From: Prosopocoilus inquinatus | Taxonomy: Eukaryota; Arthropoda; Insecta; Coleoptera; Lucanidae | Assembly: GCA_036172665.1 (NCBI GenBank) | Contig: CM069872.1 | Span: 44,750,101 to 44,814,100, forward strand | Direction: 5' to 3' | Length of the DNA stretch: 64,000 nt | Shown: piece after piece, positions 58,216 to 64,000 of the stretch | Layout of the letters: each line of letters opens with the position of its first letter | How positions within the stretch are numbered: the stretch's first letter is position 1 | Notes under the pieces: generated by a model | Database searches by the model: none | What the model was told of the DNA's origin: nothing | The model's input: the letters and a program-made list of their open reading frames with translations, nothing else | Made by a program: the position numbers and the translations under genes

Positions 58216-59987
58216 ATGGAGAAGAAAATGAGGGGAATCGCAGATATTCCCGGTGTTCTACCGAGTTTTCACAACGCACAGCTCTTGGTCTCCACAGGAA
58301 TAGCATCTTTAGATGAATTTATAGGTTAATTGTTAAAAATATGTTTACTAATTTGTTTAATGAAAAGTACTTGTTTTAGGAAATGGTATACCCGTAGGAA
58401 CAGTTATGTTGATAGGTAGGTCATCGTAGAGTATAAGGTACAGATAGTGTAGAGTTCTAGCTGCATTAAACTTGATTACAATGAAACACTTTTATAAAAA
58501 CTCCAATGTGATATTAACCTGAGTAGAAATGTATGAAGAATGTAAGAGAGAACTTGTAGAAGCTTAGCGAATGTCAGAGTGAGAAAAATAATGATCGGAT
58601 TAATCAGATTAGAGTTTCTGTAAATGCCTTAAAATATAGTTTAAATACTAAATGAAATTCACATTCTTTGTGTAGGTACGTCAAGTCACATCTCAAAGTA
58701 GATGTTTTCTCTTTCTCTGGTTAGCTTTTATCATCTGAGATATATTTAAATCCATCGGAGTTAATAATAGTTAATAATAAATAATTAAAAATTTTTTTAG
58801 AGGAAGATACACAGGGTGTATACTCGAAGATAATCTTAAAATATTTTCTCGCTGAAGGCATTGCTAGCAAGCATTCAACTCTGCTTGCAAGCTTAGATAT
58901 TGATCCTCAAAATATTGTGAGTAATTTTTTTAGAAAGATGGAAAGGAACTCCTGAATTAATAGCCATTTTCTAGATAAATCAATTGCCTGCACTTATTGC
59001 TGGTGACACTGAATCTGAGACTACATTACAGAATAGTGATAAAATGAAAATTGCATTCAGATATCAGAATTTGCCAACATCAGAAAAAACATTATTGCAA
59101 AAATTTGGACACTATTACGATCTTTCCAAGCACATGTCGCAAAAAGAAATAGGTAGTGCTGATGTTAATTATTGGAGCAAATCCGCAATACATGATGGTA
59201 TAACGAAAACATTACTTTGTTCATTTCAGTACCTAAATAAATAAGCATTCTCTGGACGAGTGAAAAGGAGTTGATGTTTCTTGTAGGTAGCAAGATTTTT
59301 AAAAATTCGTCTTACTGTGATTTACTAAAAACAATAAAAGAAAAGATTCACGCAGGAAAATTTCTTTTAAGTGATACTCCGAAAACACGATCAATTTTAA
59401 GAATTGGTATTCATGCATTGGGATCACCAATGTGGTTTGCCGAACAACACTCTCTATCAGCAGAAATTCAAGACCTGAATTTATTCTTTATTTCTTTGCG
59501 AGCTCTGATGAGGTCTGCATTTGCTGTTGCTCTTGTAACCATCCCCTCTTATCTCTATGAACCGGTAATATATTTTACATAGATGTTTTGGAGTTATTAA
59601 AAGTGTTATTGTTACAGCACACATTTAAAAGATGTGTGCACTGCAGTGATACCGCAGTCAGACTTCAAGCCTTTTCTGGAACTGAATTAGAAAACAATCG
59701 ATACCTCTCTGATTATCATGGTTTCTTTCACTTGGACAAGTTGGCTGCAATTAACTCTTTTGTATCGAAACATCCTGGTTCTGTTGAGCTCGCTTTTAAA
59801 CTCAGAAGAAAAAAATTCGTTATAGAAAGATTACATTTACCTCCTGGTAATTCATTCCTTTCTTATTTAGACACTTCAATTGACTTATTTTTTTAATTTA
59901 GATATTGATAGTGGTGATAATAAGAAAAAGGTTGAAATTCCAAGGACGGGATGTGGGGGCAGCGGAGGGCATTTGTTGGAATTTTAA
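58216..59987 (+). CDS. ELP4: Elongator complex protein 4 (ELP4), seven exons
   Basis: RecA-like subunit of the Elp456 ring of Elongator, which modifies wobble uridines in tRNA. Exons: 58216-58324, 58380-58415, 58801-58916, 58975-59197, 59287-59564, 59618-59846, 59902-59987, which total 1077 bases and 358 residues (human about 424). Diagnostic pieces are GVLPSFHNAQLLVSTGIASL, GNGIPVGTVMLI followed by EEDTQGVYSKIILKYFLAEG (degenerate P-loop region), a LGSPMWF motif, and VTIPSYLYEP. HCSDTAVRLQAFSG and the glycine-rich tail GCGGSGGHLLEF complete it. Exon 2 is only 36 bases. A polyadenylation signal AATAAA lies at 60,038-60,043. Confidence 0.92.
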
Positions 59988-61629
59988 TTAATTCATTGTA
60001 AGTATGTAAAAAATGAAAATTTTGTACTGAACTGCCAAATAAAAAAATTAATATACGCAAGTATTTTATTGAACATGTAAATGCTAGTAATAAAATTCCA
60101 TTATTAAAAAAAAAAATGTTTATTGAAGTTAATATATCTTAAATAATGTAACATTGATATGACATGAATACATATAACTTTGTATTTAAAATAGAGCTAA
60201 GATGCATTATATATTAATATATTATTGGCTGTTATACAAGCAAAAAATAAAATGTTAATATTGCTTTCAGTACAGCAGGTATAATGGTAGTAATTGTTTC
60301 ACCAAGTTTTAGATTACGTGAGTCTTACAATTTATAAAAAGTAAGAGAAACATCAGCGTTCTCGCTGCAGGTCAATTCGCCAACATTTTACAAATTGCAT
60401 TTCTTATTCAACAATGCGTGACAATATATCGCGAATATATAAGTATGTATATTTACTAAAAAATATATCAAAAAATTGACGTGCAAATATTATAAAATAT
60501 ATTCTTTGGTGACGGAAGAAGGGCTTAAAAAGTATTTACAAAATGTGCAGTTTCCGTAATTGCTGATTATACAAGTTTTTAGATTCGAATATCAAAATTT
60601 CGATGTCGCTTCAAAAATTATCCTTGCTTCTTTCTCCTTTTTCAAAAAATCAATCATACTAGTGAGTAACGATCATTAGTCTAGTTCTAATTTTTGACAA
60701 TACTGATTGAAATTTAAATCTATTAGAATTTTAACGAATCAACTCTGAAGACAATCACTTTGGCACATAGTTAGAGTGCTTGTTAATCACTGATGCAAAC
60801 AACATTCAGGCTATATGTAGTTGAGAGATGATAGAATACAACATTAACGACATGGCGCAGTATTTATTAAATTACAAATCAAAATGGAATATTTTATTTA
60901 CTTTTACAATTAATGGGCGGATAGTTCATACTCTAATGTGTGTACATACACAATTACATTATAAAAACGTCACAGGGAACAGCCAATTTATAACAATTTT
61001 TTATACAACTTTAAAATAAGTTACGCTTCATTTAATATCATAATTATACTTGCTTTAAAGTTATATAACAATATTAATTCTACCGTGGCATGAAAATGAC
61101 ATGATTTTTGCTTAAAAAGAAATGATAAAATTACAGTTTCAGTGTCGTTAAGTTCTAAAAAACTTGATAGATGTTTTAATAAAATTTAAAAAGATCAAGT
61201 TGATGCATTACAATTTGTACAGTTCTTTGATTTTCAGATTGTATGGAAGAGTAGTTTTTTAGAACTTTCAGTAGGTATTGAAAATCACTATGTTGTCACC
61301 TCTATTTCATTTAAAAAACGTACTTTAAATACTTGCGATTAATAAATAGCCTGTTTTATTGATTGTTCTTTTTCTTTGTTAAAGTCTCCGCGAGAACACT
61401 AGAGATCTGATAATGCAGCCTGTATTTGTAACAACCTAATTTTTATCAAGCGACTGACTAGATTTTTTTTTTCAGTGCACCGTTATATCCTAGATCAGTT
61501 TTAAACATTTATGTACATAAATAAAATTAAGAAACAAACACGTTAGTCTTTGGCATTTTTTTCTTTCTTTGGTAAACTTAGATTAAGACTAATCACAACA
61601 CTTTCCAGGTGTGGCGTTTAACGCCTGTC
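59988..61629. other. Convergent 3' flank between ELP4 and the macroglobulin-type gene
   Basis: AT-rich, no coding exon. ELP4 probably ends just after 60,043. TTTATT near 61,352 is a possible polyadenylation signal for the minus-strand gene, which would give it a UTR of about 270 bases. Confidence 0.5.
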
Positions 61630-62764
61630 TTATGTGAAATTCTGATTTTTGCGCTTTTGTACGTCGAGCATTTTTGAACTGGTTTTCTTGATTTCGTCAC
61701 TAACGACTTCTTTCAGCATACCCCACAGTTCCTCTTTGTCCAAGAGGATGTATTTGTCGTTTTTCTCTTCTGGGGCAAAAGTTATTGGATCGTCGTCGTT
61801 GATTTTATTCTTATCGAGGTATATCAACGGAACTTCTTGCTTTTCCGTGTTAACATGCTTAGGTGGTGCGACGTTCATATCAACAATCAACTCTTGTGGT
61901 TTAGTCGAAACATCTGTTAATTTTATACTGGCCTCTGTACTCGTTGAAAAATCTGTTATATTTTTCGCTAGTTTTTGCTTCGTCGGTTTAACTTTCTTTC
62001 TGTCGACCGTTTTCTTAGTGAAATTCTTCTGTGTGGAATTCGTCAAATCATTCTCCACAGTAACATTGTGAGTGTTTTTGATTTGCAAAATGATTTCGTC
62101 GCTGCTCTGCAGTTTAATTTCGGTGACGTTAGCATCGAGTTTATCGTTTTCATGTGTAACAGCCGCCACCGGTTCTATAATTACTTTGTCGCTCTCAGAT
62201 AAATTCCTTCGACCTTCCTCAACGTTGATGGTATACGTGACGATAGTTAAGTTTTCAACCTTGTGTGGATACGGCGTGTTTAAATCAATTCTTTCCATGA
62301 CGGTTGTTTCTGTGGTTGAGTCCTCCCCAGGAGCATTTGTGCTATTTTCTTGTAACACCTTGCACTTATCTTCAATTGGAATATCGTTTATGATCGTTAC
62401 GTTCTTGCCAAACCAAGTAATGACGTCGTCGTCGGCGATGCCTTTCAACAAATAGCTTCCAGATTGGGTGTGGAAGAAGGTTTCCGCTGCTAGATCTTCC
62501 CTGGTTGCTGGATAGATTCGAGCGTATGCTGGACGAAGTGCAGAAATCACGAACGCGCTTCTTGCTAAATATTGAATGCAAATTGGACAGGCGTTCGATA
62601 TGTTTGCGAATATGAACCAGAGATTGTTGCCGCGACTGCCGTGTTGCATCTCCAGAATGTTTTCTTTGTTGTCGAGGAGGGACGGCGGTGTCGATGCCAA
62701 TTCGAAGCCGGAGAAGAGGGACACTTCCAGACGGAGTACTCCAGAAGGTTCTTCATTCTTCCAG
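61630..62764 (-). CDS. Alpha-2-macroglobulin/thioester-protein family, 3' exon (partial)
   Basis: Last exon of a larger gene whose upstream exons lie beyond 64,000. It begins after a splice acceptor (TTTAG at 62,769-62,765) and ends at the stop at 61,630, about 377 residues. The first about 95 residues look like an A2M receptor-binding domain: GVLRLEVSLFSGFELAS, a FIFANISNACPICIQYLA strand pair, LRPAYARIYPATREDLAAET. Insect proteins of this group (TEPs, macroglobulin-complement-related, CD109-like) act in extracellular defence or junctions. The remaining about 280 residues are Thr/Asn/Lys-rich with several N-glycosylation sequons (NLT, NFT, NIT) and no domain I recognise, an unusually long tail for the family. 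Which member it is cannot be decided from this exon. Confidence 0.7.
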
Positions 62765-64000
62765 CTAAACATAAAACTTATTCAATAAGAATCAAAATAA
62801 TCGAGCACTCTATTTTGTCAATTTCGTGGAAAATATCATCTTACAAAATTTAGGGTTCCCACTCACTGAGGAAATTTGGTAAGGTCAAAGAATTGGAAAA
62901 GTTTGCTTGTCTTAATGCAAAACTAAATTAATTGATTAGCTGGAAATCTGAATAGAAAATTGCCTTCTAATATAAAAAATAAAAAAAATGGAAAGTTGTT
63001 TTAAATATTAAAAAAATAAGAGGAGAATTGCATAATCTAAGTGATTTGTAAAAAAGTTGATCACGTTGTTAACAATTATTTTTGTCTTCGATATAGGCAA
63101 CCATAGAAACGAAGCTATATATTGAGTTGCCTATACTATACTGTACTTAAGACATCTTGCTTTTTTTATTATTTTTTTTAAACAAATAGGCATGATATTA
63201 AAGTTAATTGCCCATAATTTTTAAAGGTAATTCAACAAATTTCGTAGTGTCGAAAGCAAAAAAGAATAGACAAAAACTGTTTCCTGTAATTATTATTTCT
63301 CGAAAAGATATTGATCAATAACGACTTCACAAAAGACATTGAAGAAATCTAAAAGCTTTCGAATTTAACAAACTCAAGGCTTTGGTAAAATATGTGAAGT
63401 CGTCCTTTAATCAATACCGTTTTGAGAAATAATAATAAATAATTTAGACAGAATTGTTTGCGTATTCATTACTGTAATTCTTTGATTTTTCTTTAATTAT
63501 TTAGCTCATTCATTGTGTGTAAAATTTTGTAAAGTTTTTTCTTTCTCACTCTCTTGTGGCATCAAAAGGAAGTTTGTTCTATTAGCATCTTTTCAACCCC
63601 CGTTCGTACGTTACGTGAAAACACTCTGTCAGTTGCATTTTCAAATGCGGTTACTCGTTACTCATTTACAGGAAAAAGGCTCGGAGTTAGGAAGATGCGA
63701 CTTTCACTGTTACTTAGCCCTCAGAGCCCCGCGTAGGACGGAAGCAATTTTTTCCGGAATTGTTGAAAAGCAGGGAAAATATTAAGTTTTAAATTGAGAA
63801 AAAAATGTGTTTGTTCAACAAGTAAATGATTTCGCTACAGAATAATGGCACCCTTATTGGATCATCATACAGTAAAAACCCCATCAATCTATCTCTTTTC
63901 GTTTCTGAGTTTTCGCGATTTTTCTTAGAAAATATGGTGGAAGTGCCGCCCGGAGCGAAATAAAATAATTAATATCTCCGGAACGGTTAAAGTTAGGAGG
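62765..64000. other. Probable intron of the macroglobulin-type gene
   Basis: No exon recognised. It carries copy 2 of the dispersed hairpin element at 62,992-63,140. The segment 63,540-63,790 is less AT-rich with a short open plus frame lacking any recognisable similarity. Confidence 0.4.
62992..63140. repeat. Dispersed hairpin element, copy 2
   Basis: Counterpart of 3,199-3,346: same order of an A-rich lead, TGCATAATCT, and a hairpin from TATAGGCAACCA to AGTTGCCTATA. Between the arms this copy has its own small stem (TTCG/CGAA). Sequence between the conserved blocks differs, but a pairing core is kept in both. Confidence 0.5.

Noticed and set aside
61649..62853. Plus-strand frames opposite the macroglobulin-type exon
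   Set aside because: Shadows of the minus-strand exon, low-complexity and Ser/Phe-rich.

Overview
The window is nuclear DNA from an insect, most likely a beetle (inference). It is AT-rich, its genes are split by many introns of about 45-60 bases with GT..AG ends, and its proteins look like conserved animal proteins. No bacterial features are present. The sequence has a gene-dense left end (1-11.8 kb), a gene-poor, transposon-rich middle (about 12-41 kb) and a gene-dense right end (41-64 kb).

Left end: the last five coding exons of sorting nexin 27 (+) come first. They are followed by rootletin (-), for which I traced 24 coding exons that join in frame to 1938 residues. Middle: I recognise no intact host gene. 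It holds clustered short inverted-repeat elements (about 15 kb, 26 kb, 34.9 kb, 37.5 kb), a hAT-type MITE with a perfect 8-bp target duplication, a decayed Ty3/Gypsy integrase region, a decayed mariner-type transposase, two GC/CpG-rich islands and one tandem array. Right end: an intronless membrane-anchored ATP-grasp protein (-), TTI1 (+, 13 exons, 1058 residues), a 1021-residue C2H2 zinc-finger protein (-, one exon), EMC2 (+, 5 exons, 280 residues), ELP4 (+, 7 exons, 358 residues) and the 3' exon of an alpha-2-macroglobulin/thioester-protein family gene (-) whose upstream exons lie beyond the window. These are ordinary housekeeping, cilium and immune-type genes that do not form one pathway.

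The most interesting structure is the array at 18,655-21,069. It is built from a 312-bp unit, with two and a half copies on the minus strand meeting five copies on the plus strand head-on. Each full unit carries what I read as a type I hammerhead ribozyme: the CUGANGA and GAAA core boxes, a 5-bp helix II, a very short helix III with a palindromic loop, and a long helix I. A more diverged solo copy at 29.5 kb keeps the ribozyme core with compensating features. A relic at 21.7 kb has lost it. All three loci switch from minus to plus orientation internally, and a 13-bp direct repeat brackets the array. This fits non-autonomous copies of a Penelope-like or other hammerhead-bearing retroelement. 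No reverse transcriptase for it is visible here.
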